Assembly (NCBI RefSeq): GCF_021538675.1
Contig: NZ_JAJUKH010000001.1
Span: forward strand, 434,001 to 498,000
Reading direction: 5' to 3'
DNA: 64,000 bases
Source: Paenarthrobacter sp. AR 02
GTDB lineage: Bacteria; Actinomycetota; Actinomycetes; Actinomycetales; Micrococcaceae
Under the pieces are notes generated by a model. The model did no database searches and had not been told where the DNA came from. It was given only the letters and a program-made list of their open reading frames with translations. Numbering within the stretch: position 1 is the first letter of the stretch; each line of letters starts with the position of its first letter. The translations under genes were made by a program, and so were the position numbers. Shown here one piece after another: positions 25,591-33,662 of this stretch.

Positions 25591-27717
25591 CTAAACCACC
25601 GAGGTCGACGCGGTATCCAGGCTCGGGCCGTTATCCGTGGTGGCAGGCGGCGGGACAGGTGGCGGGTCGGTGACCGGGGCGGGATCCAGCGTCGGGGCCG
25701 GATCACCCAGCGGCGCGGTTGGTTCGGGAGACGGCGGTGCAGGGTCAGGTGCGGGTGGCGGAGTCACAGGGTCCGTGGCCGGTGGCGGGGTGGTCCCCGG
25801 GTCGGTGGCCGGTGGCGGGGTGCCAGGACCGGTTGGCGGCGCAGGTGTCCCGGGGTCCGTTGCCGGTGGCGGGGTGCCAGGACCAGTGGCCGGTGGCGGG
25901 GTCCCGGGGTCCGTTGCGGGCGGAGGTGTAGGGCCACTCGCCGCGCCACCGGGGTCCGTGGGTGTGGAGGGCGTTCCCGTTCCAGGCGTCGTTCCCGTCC
26001 CCGGCGTCGTGCCCGTTCCCGTCCCCGGCGTCGTGCCCGTGCCCGAACCCGGCGTCGTGCCCGTTCCCGTCCCCGGCGTCGTGCCAGTGGTCCCACCAGC
26101 GGCTGCTCCAGCCTGACTCTGAGCCCCAGCCGAGGTACCGGAGCCGGTTCCAGCGGGTCCGTTCGCTACCGAACCACGTCCTGTCCCGGTCGCCCTCTGC
26201 ACTGGGCTTCTTCCGGCTCCTGCTCCGGCTCCGGCCGGGCCGGCACCTGTTCGTGCACTGGCTTCAAGTCCCGTCGCCGGCGCCCCGGTCAACGGAGCGG
26301 CCGCGGCTGGGCCGCCACCGGACGCACCGTCACGTGTTCCGGAATCCTGGGCACCGCCGTCGCGCATTACGTCAGCGGCTTGAGTCCCGAACATTGATGC
26401 GAGCAGTCCGTTGCCGTCCGGGCTCTGGGCCGCAGTGGCGGTGGCGATGGCCAGGGCTGTCGCGGCGGTAGCAGCGGCCGCAGCCATCCGGACGCGGGGC
26501 CGGGGCGCGTGCCTGCCGGGACGTCCAGGGGCCGCCTTCACGACGCCCGCAACGGGGACACGGGCGACGACGCGCGGCCGAGTGGCCTCCGGTTCCGTAG
26601 GTGTCGCAGCCGGTGCATCGGCCGCCACAGCGTCTGCCACCTTGCTGAGACCTGCAAGCGCGGCGCCGCGGCAGATGGACGACTTCGGATCGGCGTCAAC
26701 AGCTATCGGGCGGCCCAGTTCAACGGAAATCAACTCGGCCACGAGCGGAATACGCGAGGACCCTCCGATCAGCAGCACAGCGCTCAGGTCCTGAGGCTCA
26801 AGACGGTTGCTCCGCAGGCTGCGCTCCAGGGCGTCCACGGTCTCGCGGAGGGGCTGCTCGACCATTGCTTCGAACTCGGAACGGACCAGCCTAACCGACT
26901 GCTGCGTCCAGGGAAGCGCCACCGCAACGCTCGCTTCGCTGTCCATGGAGAGGGCTTCCTTGGCTTCGCGGCATTCCCGCCTCAGCCGCGAAAGGGCGGC
27001 CAAGGTCTCCGGCGATGCGGGGTCCAAACCCTCTCCGGCGTTGCCCAAGTGGCCCATCACCTGACGCAAGACAGCGGCGTCGAAATCGGCGCCGCCAAGG
27101 GTTTCTATGCCATCCGGCCGCCCGAGGAGCTCGAAGTTCCCCGCACCCACCTTGCGCAGGATGGCCGTGTCGAAAGTGCCACCACCGAGGTCGTACACGG
27201 CGATGACGCTTCCGTCCTCCACCCTCGTCTGGGAGGCGTAGTGCAGTGCGGCCGCTTCAGGCTCGCTGAGCAACGTCACCGCTTCGAGGCCCGCGACGTT
27301 CAACGCGGCCTGCACCACTGACGTGCGGTGCGCACCCCACGCCGCCGGGTACGTCATGACGATCGACGACGGCGAACTTCCCTCCCGCTCTTCGGCGCGG
27401 TCCACCACCCACCGCGCCATGGAGGCGTAGACGTCCTCGGGTGCCAACCAGTTGTCCCCTACGGAAAGGGGGACGGAATCCCCGATCCTGCGTTTGAACT
27501 CCCGGACCATCCGCTGGGGGTCGTCCAGCCCCCGCCGCTCGGCGGGTTCTCCCACCAAAACCCGGCCGTCGTCGGCGTAGTAAAGCACGGATGGCACGGC
27601 GCTGCCGTGCAATCCCAAGGGAAGGATTTCCGGTGGTGATAGCGGCGCCTGGTGGGGCCTGGCCAGTGCTGCTGCGGTAAAACTTGTCCCGACGTCAATG
27701 GCGAGAACATAGCTCAT
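25591..27717 (-). CDS. Membrane-anchored Hsp70-like protein with Pro/Thr/Gly-rich C-terminus
   Basis: A 708-residue protein. Residues 1-360 form an Hsp70/actin-fold ATPase with the phosphate-1 loop AIDVGTSFTAAAL, phosphate-2 motif YDLGGGTFDTAIL (~175-187) and the adenosine motif LIGGSSRIPLV (~316-326). A normal DnaK substrate-binding domain is absent. Instead there is a basic linker, one hydrophobic segment at ~410-430 (Ala-rich, preceded by RPRVR) and a ~270-residue tail of TTPGTGTG and PPPATDPGTP repeats likely to extend outside the membrane. The start ATG has GAGGT 6 nt upstream. It is the first gene of the pair with the LuxR-type regulator and is plausibly an envelope sensor. It is not a general chaperone. 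Confidence 0.8.
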   Translation of the reverse strand: MSYVLAIDVGTSFTAAALARPHQAPLSPPEILPLGLHGSAVPSVLYYADDGRVLVGEPAERRGLDDPQRMVREFKRRIGDSVPLSVGDNWLAPEDVYASMARWVVDRAEEREGSSPSSIVMTYPAAWGAHRTSVVQAALNVAGLEAVTLLSEPEAAALHYASQTRVEDGSVIAVYDLGGGTFDTAILRKVGAGNFELLGRPDGIETLGGADFDAAVLRQVMGHLGNAGEGLDPASPETLAALSRLRRECREAKEALSMDSEASVAVALPWTQQSVRLVRSEFEAMVEQPLRETVDALERSLRSNRLEPQDLSAVLLIGGSSRIPLVAELISVELGRPIAVDADPKSSICRGAALAGLSKVADAVAADAPAATPTEPEATRPRVVARVPVAGVVKAAPGRPGRHAPRPRVRMAAAAATAATALAIATATAAQSPDGNGLLASMFGTQAADVMRDGGAQDSGTRDGASGGGPAAAAPLTGAPATGLEASARTGAGPAGAGAGAGRSPVQRATGTGRGSVANGPAGTGSGTSAGAQSQAGAAAGGTTGTTPGTGTGTTPGSGTGTTPGTGTGTTPGTGTTPGTGTPSTPTDPGGAASGPTPPPATDPGTPPPATGPGTPPPATDPGTPAPPTGPGTPPPATDPGTTPPPATDPVTPPPAPDPAPPSPEPTAPLGDPAPTLDPAPVTDPPPVPPPATTDNGPSLDTASTSVV
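25760..26090. repeat. GC-rich microrepeats encoding PPATDPGTP and GTTPGTG tracts
   Basis: Within the Hsp70-like gene, imperfect units of ~15-33 bp recur. They encode PPPAT(D/G)PGTP (about six copies) and TTPGTGTG (about five copies). Such tracts change length easily. Confidence 0.75.
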
Positions 27718-27781
27718 AGCTACCTCGAAAGTTCACATGGCACCGCGCTGCGGTCTTCATCACAAGCGGGTCCTGAACAAG

Positions 27782-27795
27782 TTAGCACCTGCTAA
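27782..27795. promoter_or_regulatory. Perfect palindrome TTAGCA-CC-TGCTAA upstream of the Hsp70-like gene
   Basis: The 14-bp palindrome lies 65 bp upstream of the Hsp70-like start codon. Its arms equal the outer arms of the HrcA/CIRCE element (TTAGCACTC-N9-GAGTGCTAA), but the spacing is far shorter, so HrcA itself is doubtful. It could be an operator for the module. Confidence 0.4.
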
Positions 27796-27866
27796 GCATG
27801 TGCAAAAGGCTCAGTTGCTACAGCGATTTGTTGATTTCGAGGCCGACACCGACCATCCTGGGCATC

Positions 27867-27886
27867 TTTCCTGCTCAGGCAGGAAA
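27867..27886. terminator. Hairpin after the cytochrome c maturation operon
   Basis: TTTCCTGC (27867-27874) pairs perfectly with GCAGGAAA (27879-27886) over a TCAG loop, 5 bp past the ccsB stop. No clear U-tract is present, so termination strength is uncertain. Confidence 0.55.
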
Positions 27887-27891
27887 TGGGC

Positions 27892-28959
27892 CTAAAGTCC
27901 CGAGTAGGAATGCAGGCCCTGGAAAACAGTGTTGACGAGCGTGAAGTTGATAATGACACACGCGTAACCCACGATCGACAACCACGCAGCGCGGGTTCCG
28001 GTCCAGCCACGGGTGGCACGTGCGTGCAAGTAGCCTGCGTAGACAACCCAGATCACGAACGTCCAGACTTCCTTCGGGTCCCAGCCCCAGAACCTGCCCC
28101 AGGCCTTCTCGGCCCAGATGGCACCGAACATCAAGGTGAAGGTCCAGCCGATGAAGGCAATGGCGTTGATGCGGTAGGAAAGGTTCTCAAGGCTCAGCGC
28201 GTTGGGCACCACCCGCATGAACGAGAGGTTGTCCTTGCGGCCGGCCGCGAGGTTCTTCTGCCTGTAGGACTGAAGCAACTGCAGCACGGACATGGCGAAA
28301 GTCAGCGTGAACAGTGCCGAGGACAGGACCGCGATGGAGACGTGGATGATCAGCCAGTAGCTCTGCAGGGCCGGAACCAGGTGGCCCACCGGGGTCCAGA
28401 ATGAAACGGAAGCGGCAACCAGCATGATGATGGCCAGGCCAAGGACGAAGGTGCCCAGGAACCGCAGGTCGCGGCGGATCAAAGTAACAAGGAAGACGGC
28501 GACAGCCACGAAAGCACCCGTGGTGAGGAACTCATACATGTTGCCCCACGGCACCCGGCCGGCACCCAGTGCGCGGGTGATAACGCCAGCGGCGTGGATC
28601 AGCACACCCAGGACCGTCAGCGCCACGGCAATGCGCGCGGGTACGCGCCGTTCAGCGGCGTACTTCATGTCGCCAGCCGCGGTTCCGCCCTCAAAGGTGA
28701 GGCTCGACGTCGGCCGCTCGGCGCGGCCTGCCGGCCCACCGGCGTCGGCACCGCCCAGGGCTGCACCTACGCGACCAGCTGCAACCGTCACCTTTTCGCC
28801 AGCCGAGCTGGCCGCCGCCTTGAGGTCCACGGCCTGGAACGTCTTGCTGCTTTTCGCCAGGTCCCAAGCGAAGGCAATGAACGCCACGGTGTACGTGCCG
28901 GCGGCCAACAGCATGAACAGTTCGCTGTACTGGCCCAGGGTTTCGTTGATGGCTGGCAT
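27892..28959 (-). CDS. ccsB: Cytochrome c biogenesis protein CcsB/ResC
   Basis: The 355-residue membrane component of system II cytochrome c maturation. It forms the haem channel/ligase with ResB. The tryptophan-rich haem-binding WWD motif is WGWDPKEVWTFVIW, with conserved histidines in flanking helices (LIIHVSIA, LHARATRGW). About eight membrane segments are visible, with a soluble loop after the first. The start is ATG 28959, sharing one base with the ResB stop (TAATG); the open frame to 29031 lies inside resB. It is the last gene of a five-gene operon. Confidence 0.93.
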   Translation of the reverse strand: MPAINETLGQYSELFMLLAAGTYTVAFIAFAWDLAKSSKTFQAVDLKAAASSAGEKVTVAAGRVGAALGGADAGGPAGRAERPTSSLTFEGGTAAGDMKYAAERRVPARIAVALTVLGVLIHAAGVITRALGAGRVPWGNMYEFLTTGAFVAVAVFLVTLIRRDLRFLGTFVLGLAIIMLVAASVSFWTPVGHLVPALQSYWLIIHVSIAVLSSALFTLTFAMSVLQLLQSYRQKNLAAGRKDNLSFMRVVPNALSLENLSYRINAIAFIGWTFTLMFGAIWAEKAWGRFWGWDPKEVWTFVIWVVYAGYLHARATRGWTGTRAAWLSIVGYACVIINFTLVNTVFQGLHSYSGL

Positions 28960-30680
28960 TACTGGTCCTTCGAGGTTGAGGAAGAGACTGCTGTTGTGGG
29001 GGGTGCCTGAGGCGTTTCCGGGAGGTTCCATTCCCGGGCAAAGAGTTCACGGAGGGCCGCGGCCTCGCCGGCCAACCTGTGGTCTTCACCGCGGGCAAGG
29101 AGACCGTATTCCACCATGGTGCGGCCGTCGGCGTGGGTTCCGGTGCGTACCCAGACGCGGCGTCGGTTGACGTACAGGGACGTCATGAGCCCTGCGACTG
29201 CCAGGAGGCCGAAGATCAGGGCATACAACTGGCCGGGGTTGTGGTGGATATCCACGCCGATGTACTTCTTGACGCCGTCGAACGTGATGCTGCCCTTGCC
29301 TTCGGGCAGGTTGACGGTTGCTCCGGGAGTCAGGGTGATGCCGCCTGCCGCGAGGTTGCGGCTGTTCAACGGCTTGAGCTTCTCGACATCCAGTTCAAAC
29401 ACGTTCTGGGGCACGCCCTTGTCCAGGCCAAGGTCACCGTAGAACGAGTTGAGGCTCAGCTGCGGGTTGACCAGTTCGGGGGCCCCGCTGAAGGAGATCC
29501 CGTCACTGGTGACCAACGCCGTGGGGAGGAAGAAGCCCACGAATCCGAGCTGTTCAGGCTTGGCATCCGGCACCTTGATGACCACGGAGGAGTAGTAGTT
29601 GTCGCCTTGGACCTTGGCGATGACCGGGCCTTGGAAGGACACGTTGCCCTCGCCGTCGCGGACGGTCACCATGGGTGCGTAGCCGTTTCCCGTGAGGTAC
29701 AGGCTGGTTCCGCCCAGGGAAACGGGATCGTTGACCTTCAGGGTTTCCTTCTTGGCCGGCGAATCGGGGGTTTCCTTGGTGGTGACTTCGGCGGTGTAGT
29801 CGATGGGCTGGCCGGCCTTGCCCGGTGATTCGCGGTCGAACTTTGCATTGAACTTGTCCAGCTGCATGGAGTAAGGCTGCAGGGAACTGCTCTGGAAGTT
29901 CGTGCCGGGCGTGAATTGGTCGTAGCCCACCAGGGTGTTCACGAACGTATCGCCCTCAACCAGGATGCGCTGGCCGCTGTAGCCGAAGAGGCCGCCAATT
30001 GCCACGGACACCAACACCCCGATCAGGGACGTGTGGAACACCAGGTTGCCCACCTCCTTCAGGAAGCCGCGCTCGGCACCCAAGGACGGAAGGTCGCCGT
30101 CGGCGTTCCTGACCTCGACGCGGTAGCCGCGCTTCTTGAGCAGTCCAGCGGCATCGTTGATGGCCTTCGACGCCGGGATCCCGGCGTCGGCGGGCAATGC
30201 GAGGGTGCCGTACTCCGGCAGGCGGGAAAGGCGCTTGGGAGTGCGCGGGGGCTGCGACTTCATGGCCTTGTAGTGGGCGATCGCGCGCGGAGTGACACAG
30301 CCGATCAGCGAGATGAACAGCAGGATGTAGATCGCAGAGAACCAGGCAGACGAGTACACGTCGTAAAGCTGCAACGCATCCAGGAACTGGCCGTAGGACG
30401 GGTTGTCCTTGATGTATTGGGTGACCACGGCAGGGTTGGCCGGCCGTTGCGGGAACAAGGACCCGGGCACGGCCCCCACTGCGAGCATGAGCAACAGGAA
30501 AAGTGCCGTCCGCATGCTGGTGAGCTGCGTCCACGCCCAACGCAGCATGCCCTTGAAGCCAAGCGCGGGAAGCGCGGCCTCGGACTTTGCCTGCTGGAGT
30601 TTGCCTTCGCCTGCTGCGCCTTCTGCGGTGGCGCTTTCAGCGGAGGGCGACTTCTTCTTGGCTTTCACGGACTCACTCAT
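28959..30680 (-). CDS. resB: Cytochrome c biogenesis protein ResB
   Basis: A 573-residue ResB/Ccs1 protein, partner of CcsB in delivering haem to apocytochrome c outside the membrane. After a Lys/Ala-rich cytoplasmic tail come membrane helices (TALFLLLMLAVGAVPGSLFP, IYILLFISLIGCVTPRAIAH and a third near VFHTSLIGVLVSVAIGG). A large extracytoplasmic domain (FVNTLVGYDQFTPGTNF to LTPGATVNLPEG) and a final helix (LYALIFGLLAVAGLMTSLYV) follow. ATG 30680 overlaps the CcdA stop by one base. An upstream open frame to 31034 is a shadow inside ccdA. Confidence 0.93.
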   Translation of the reverse strand: MSESVKAKKKSPSAESATAEGAAGEGKLQQAKSEAALPALGFKGMLRWAWTQLTSMRTALFLLLMLAVGAVPGSLFPQRPANPAVVTQYIKDNPSYGQFLDALQLYDVYSSAWFSAIYILLFISLIGCVTPRAIAHYKAMKSQPPRTPKRLSRLPEYGTLALPADAGIPASKAINDAAGLLKKRGYRVEVRNADGDLPSLGAERGFLKEVGNLVFHTSLIGVLVSVAIGGLFGYSGQRILVEGDTFVNTLVGYDQFTPGTNFQSSSLQPYSMQLDKFNAKFDRESPGKAGQPIDYTAEVTTKETPDSPAKKETLKVNDPVSLGGTSLYLTGNGYAPMVTVRDGEGNVSFQGPVIAKVQGDNYYSSVVIKVPDAKPEQLGFVGFFLPTALVTSDGISFSGAPELVNPQLSLNSFYGDLGLDKGVPQNVFELDVEKLKPLNSRNLAAGGITLTPGATVNLPEGKGSITFDGVKKYIGVDIHHNPGQLYALIFGLLAVAGLMTSLYVNRRRVWVRTGTHADGRTMVEYGLLARGEDHRLAGEAAALRELFAREWNLPETPQAPPTTAVSSSTSKDQ

Positions 30681-31435
30681 CAGATCGGCAACTTCACGTC
30701 GTTTTGGAACCAGTACTGCAACTCGGTCACCCAGGTCCCCCACACTCCGGTGGCCATCAGGATGCCGAGCAAAATCAGGATGCCTCCGCCGATCCGCTGG
30801 ATAGCCAGGCGGTGCTTGCGGAAGAAGGACATGACGCCCATACCGCGGCGAACGGCCAAAGCGATCAGGAGGAACGGAATGCCCAGGCCAAGGCTGTAGA
30901 TGAAGGCAAGGAGTGCACCCTTGGCCGCCGACGAACCGCCGGACAGGCTCAGCAACTGTACCGCGGAGTAGGTCGGGCCGATGCAGGGTGCCCAGCCAAG
31001 GCCGAACGTGAGCCCCAGCAGAGGTGCACCCCACAGGCCCGCCGGCGGTTTGGCGTGGATTTTCGCGTCACGCTGGAGCCAGCCGAAACCGCCCATGAAC
31101 ACCACGCCCATGACAATCACCAGGAGGCCAAGCACCTGGGTGATCCAGGCGTTCTGCGGACCGGTCAGGAGGGTACCCAACTGGCCGAAGGCACCGCCGA
31201 GCAGGACGAAAATCACCGAGAAGCCAAGGACGAACAGGCCGATTCCGGCCAGCATGCGGCCACGCCGCTGCTTTTGCAGGTCGACGCCGGTCAGTCCAGT
31301 GACGTAGCCAAGGTACCCGGGCACCAGGGGCAGCACGCATGGCGAGAGGAAGGAGACCAGCCCGGCGAGCAATGCCACGGGCACAGCCAGCAGCAGGGAT
31401 CCGTTGAGGATGGTCTCGGCGAAGGGACTGTTCAC
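30680..31435 (-). CDS. ccdA: Cytochrome c biogenesis protein CcdA
   Basis: A 251-residue, six-helix thiol-disulfide transporter of the DsbD transmembrane family. It passes electrons from cytoplasmic thioredoxin to the extracytoplasmic ResA-type protein. The two redox cysteines lie in LSPCVLPLVPGYLGYVTG (first helix) and LGWAPCIGPTYSAV (fourth helix). It starts 4 bp after the resA-like gene. Its substrate is the CAPC thioredoxin encoded immediately upstream. Confidence 0.94.
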   Translation of the reverse strand: MNSPFAETILNGSLLLAVPVALLAGLVSFLSPCVLPLVPGYLGYVTGLTGVDLQKQRRGRMLAGIGLFVLGFSVIFVLLGGAFGQLGTLLTGPQNAWITQVLGLLVIVMGVVFMGGFGWLQRDAKIHAKPPAGLWGAPLLGLTFGLGWAPCIGPTYSAVQLLSLSGGSSAAKGALLAFIYSLGLGIPFLLIALAVRRGMGVMSFFRKHRLAIQRIGGGILILLGILMATGVWGTWVTELQYWFQNDVKLPI

Positions 31436-31439
31436 GGTT

Positions 31440-32045
31440 CTACTCAGCCACTGCGGAAGTGATGAGGGCTTTCAGGGTGCTCTTTTCAATTTCGCCAAGC
31501 ACGCGGGAAGCAACCTTGCCCTCCTTGTCCAGGACCAGGGTTGTGGGCACCGCTCCTGGTGGGACGATTCCCGACACGGAGAGCAGCACTGCCCCGTCCT
31601 TGTCGTTGAAGCTCGGGTAAGTGAGGTTGAACGTCTTGTCGAATGCCTCAGCCGTTGGCTGTTCGTCGCGCAGGTTCACGCCGAAGAACTGGACGCCCTG
31701 GTCCTTGAATTCCTGGTGCAGGGCTTCAAGCTGCGGAGCTTCGATGCGGCAGGGAGCGCAGGCGGCAAACCAGAAGTTCAGGACCGTGACCTTGCCCAAC
31801 AGGTCTTCGGGCTTTACTTCCGCGCCGGTGAACAGTGTGCCTTTGAGTGCCACAGGAGCCGAGCGGTCAGCTTTGGCGAACTCGGTCACGGAGCCGTCGC
31901 CTGCTACGTAGTTCTTGTTATCGCCCTTCCGGGCCTGTTCTGCCAGGGAGTCCTTTTGGGCGCACGCTGAAAGGCCCATGGTGAGTCCAGCCAGCAGGAC
32001 ACCCCCTGCAGTCAGTACTCCTCGGCGTGAAAGATTCTTGTCCAT
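31440..32045 (-). CDS. resA: TlpA/ResA-type thioredoxin lipoprotein
   Basis: A 201-residue extracytoplasmic thioredoxin-like protein that reduces the CXXCH cysteines of apocytochrome c. The leader MDKNLSRRGVLTAGGVLL has an Arg-Arg pair and ends in the lipobox GLSAC, so it is a lipoprotein and may use the Tat route. The active site is CAPC in NFWFAACAPCRIEAP, and a cis-Pro occurs in PPGAVPTTLV. ATG 32045 is chosen; the open frame to 32171 is within the phosphatase gene. Electrons come from CcdA, encoded next. Confidence 0.92.
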   Translation of the reverse strand: MDKNLSRRGVLTAGGVLLAGLTMGLSACAQKDSLAEQARKGDNKNYVAGDGSVTEFAKADRSAPVALKGTLFTGAEVKPEDLLGKVTVLNFWFAACAPCRIEAPQLEALHQEFKDQGVQFFGVNLRDEQPTAEAFDKTFNLTYPSFNDKDGAVLLSVSGIVPPGAVPTTLVLDKEGKVASRVLGEIEKSTLKALITSAVAE

Positions 32046-32050
32046 GGTCC

Positions 32051-32716
32051 TTAGGCTCCGGGGGTGCTTGCGGCGCCGGGGAGCAACGCTGCGGCAGGCT
32101 CGCTGTATTCGACGCGGACGATCTTGCCGTCCTGGTCCAGGGTCAGGGAAGTCAGGGAGGTGAGGGTGCATTCACGCTTGCGGGGGTCGTGCGCCAGCCG
32201 GCGGCCTTCGGCCGTCAAACGGGTGGACCAGATGGGGAGTTGGTGGCTCACCAGGATGGCCTCGGCGCCGTCGCCTCCCACCTCGATGGCTTTGACGCGG
32301 GCATCCTCAACTGCAGCCAGGACACGGGCAGCCTGCTCCTTGTAGGGCTCACCCCAGGACGGCCGCAGTGGATTGCGGAAGTAGAACCAGTGCTTCGGCT
32401 TCAGGAACTCGCTCTTGGTGGGGTGCAGTCCCTGGAAGTGGTTCTCTGCCTCGATGATCCGGGGTTCTGTGTGGATCTCAAGTCCCAGTGCCTCAGCCGT
32501 GGGCAGCGCCGTTTCCTGCGCGCGGGTCAGCGGAGAGGCCGCCAAGTATACGATCTTGGCGCCTTGGGCAGCCTGCGCCGAGAAGTGCTCGGCCAGCATG
32601 CGGGCCATCTCACGGCCGCGTTCGGAGAGGTGGAATTCCGGCAGGCGACCGTACAGGACGCCGTCGGGATTGTGGACCTCGCCATGGCGAAGGAGGTGGA
32701 CAGTTGCTTGGGGCAT
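32051..32716 (-). CDS. Histidine phosphatase family protein (phosphoglycerate mutase-like)
   Basis: A 221-residue branch-1 histidine phosphatase. The catalytic RHG motif is LLRHGEVHN at residues 8-16 (His11), with YGRLPEFHLSERG following and the second His in LVSHQLPIW. The mycobacterial counterpart (Rv0525) holds the same position before the ResA-CcdA-ResB-CcsA genes. It is probably translated from the same operon, 5 bp before resA. Its substrate in this context is unknown. It is divergent from yceI across a 204-bp promoter region. Confidence 0.88.
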   Translation of the reverse strand: MPQATVHLLRHGEVHNPDGVLYGRLPEFHLSERGREMARMLAEHFSAQAAQGAKIVYLAASPLTRAQETALPTAEALGLEIHTEPRIIEAENHFQGLHPTKSEFLKPKHWFYFRNPLRPSWGEPYKEQAARVLAAVEDARVKAIEVGGDGAEAILVSHQLPIWSTRLTAEGRRLAHDPRKRECTLTSLTSLTLDQDGKIVRVEYSEPAAALLPGAASTPGA

Positions 32717-32814
32717 GTTTACCAGTTTCTCAAAGAAGCGGGGCGATCCGAAATCTTCTACCGCTAGTAGAACTCAAAGTTTTGCAGAAATGTTCCGTGG
32801 AGTTGGAATAAAAG

Positions 32815-32826
32815 ATGCATATGCAT
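32815..32826. promoter_or_regulatory. Perfect palindrome ATGCATATGCAT in the yceI promoter
   Basis: The 12-bp palindrome sits just before a TATACT -10-like box (32830-32835), 95 bp before yceI and between the divergent phosphatase and yceI genes. Placement in the promoter spacer suggests a repressor site. MarR-family proteins often regulate yceI-type genes, but no regulator gene lies nearby. Confidence 0.4.
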
Positions 32827-32920
32827 GTTTATACTAGACACGAAGCTCGGTTGACGCTTCAAGCAATGAGTTCAGCCGGGCAAGCACGCAGTACCTTCCA
32901 CTACCCATAGGAGCAACACC

Positions 32921-33475
32921 ATGATGACCCTTCCCGCTTCCGTCACCACCGGCACCTGGACCCTCGACGCTTCGCACAGCGAAATCGGCTTCACCGTCCG
33001 CCACGCAGGCATCAGCAAGGTCCGCGGCCAGTTCAAGGACGCCTCGGCCACCTTGGAGGTTGGCGAAACCCTGGCTGACTCCAAGGTCTCCGCAACCATC
33101 CAGACCGCCAGCTTCGACTCCGGCGACGTCAACCGCGATGGCCACGTCAAGGGCGAAGACTTCTTCGATGTCGAGAAGTTCCCGGAAATCACGTTCGTTT
33201 CCCGCCACGTCAAGGCCAACGGAAACAGCTTCGACCTCGTGGGAGATCTCACAATCAAGGGCGTGACCAAGGAAGTTTCCATCGAGACCGAGTTCAACGG
33301 CGTGGCCGTGGATCCGTTCGGCAACACCCGCGCAGGCGTTTCCGGCGAAACCACCATCAGCCGCAAGGAATTCGGCCTCACCTGGAACGCAGTCCTCGAA
33401 GCCGGTGGCGTCCTGGTCAGCGACAAGGTAGTCATCAACCTGGAACTCGCGTTCATCGCACCGGCTGCCGCCTAA
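32921..33475 (+). CDS. YceI family protein
   Basis: A 184-residue lipocalin-like beta-barrel that binds polyisoprenoid-type lipids. Family landmarks are WTLDASHSEIGFTVRHAGIS near the N-terminus, FDVEKFPEITFVS in the middle and GNTRAGVSGETTISRKEFGL near the end. There is no signal peptide, so it should be cytoplasmic, as for most actinobacterial YceI proteins. GGAG lies 7 nt before the ATG at 32921. It is monocistronic, followed by a terminator, with a palindrome in its promoter. Physiological role unclear; related proteins respond to stress or isoprenoid quinones. Confidence 0.9.
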   Translation: MMTLPASVTTGTWTLDASHSEIGFTVRHAGISKVRGQFKDASATLEVGETLADSKVSATIQTASFDSGDVNRDGHVKGEDFFDVEKFPEITFVSRHVKANGNSFDLVGDLTIKGVTKEVSIETEFNGVAVDPFGNTRAGVSGETTISRKEFGLTWNAVLEAGGVLVSDKVVINLELAFIAPAAA

Positions 33476-33513
33476 GTCCAGCCTGGACCCTGCACACATA
33501 GCGGGACCCACAC

Positions 33514-33552
33514 AACGGCGCCTCCTCAGCATCACGCTGTGGGGGCGCCGTT
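33514..33552 (+). terminator. Terminator-like hairpin after yceI
   Basis: AACGGCGCC (33514-33522) pairs with GGCGCCGTT (33544-33552). The loop contains a nested CAGC/GCTG stem. TTT then GGCTG follows. Confidence 0.75.
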
Positions 33553-33650
33553 TGGCTGTCTCGAAGATCACCCGCCAATTATTCGGCAGATACCCCCTGA
33601 TTAGCTGCGAGTTGGCTCCGAATTTCCTATGCATCCTTCAACCACCGGTC

Positions 33651-33656
33651 TAAAGT
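33651..33656 (+). promoter_or_regulatory. -10 box of a leaderless promoter (Pro-rich membrane protein gene)
   Basis: TAAAGT is followed by GATGCC (6 nt) and ATG 33663; no Shine-Dalgarno sequence is present. Confidence 0.5.
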
Positions 33657-33662
33657 GATGCC

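Noticed and set aside
25498..26397. Arg-rich 299-residue plus-strand ORF
   Set aside because: Complement of the PPATDP/TTPG-coding repeats of the Hsp70-like gene.
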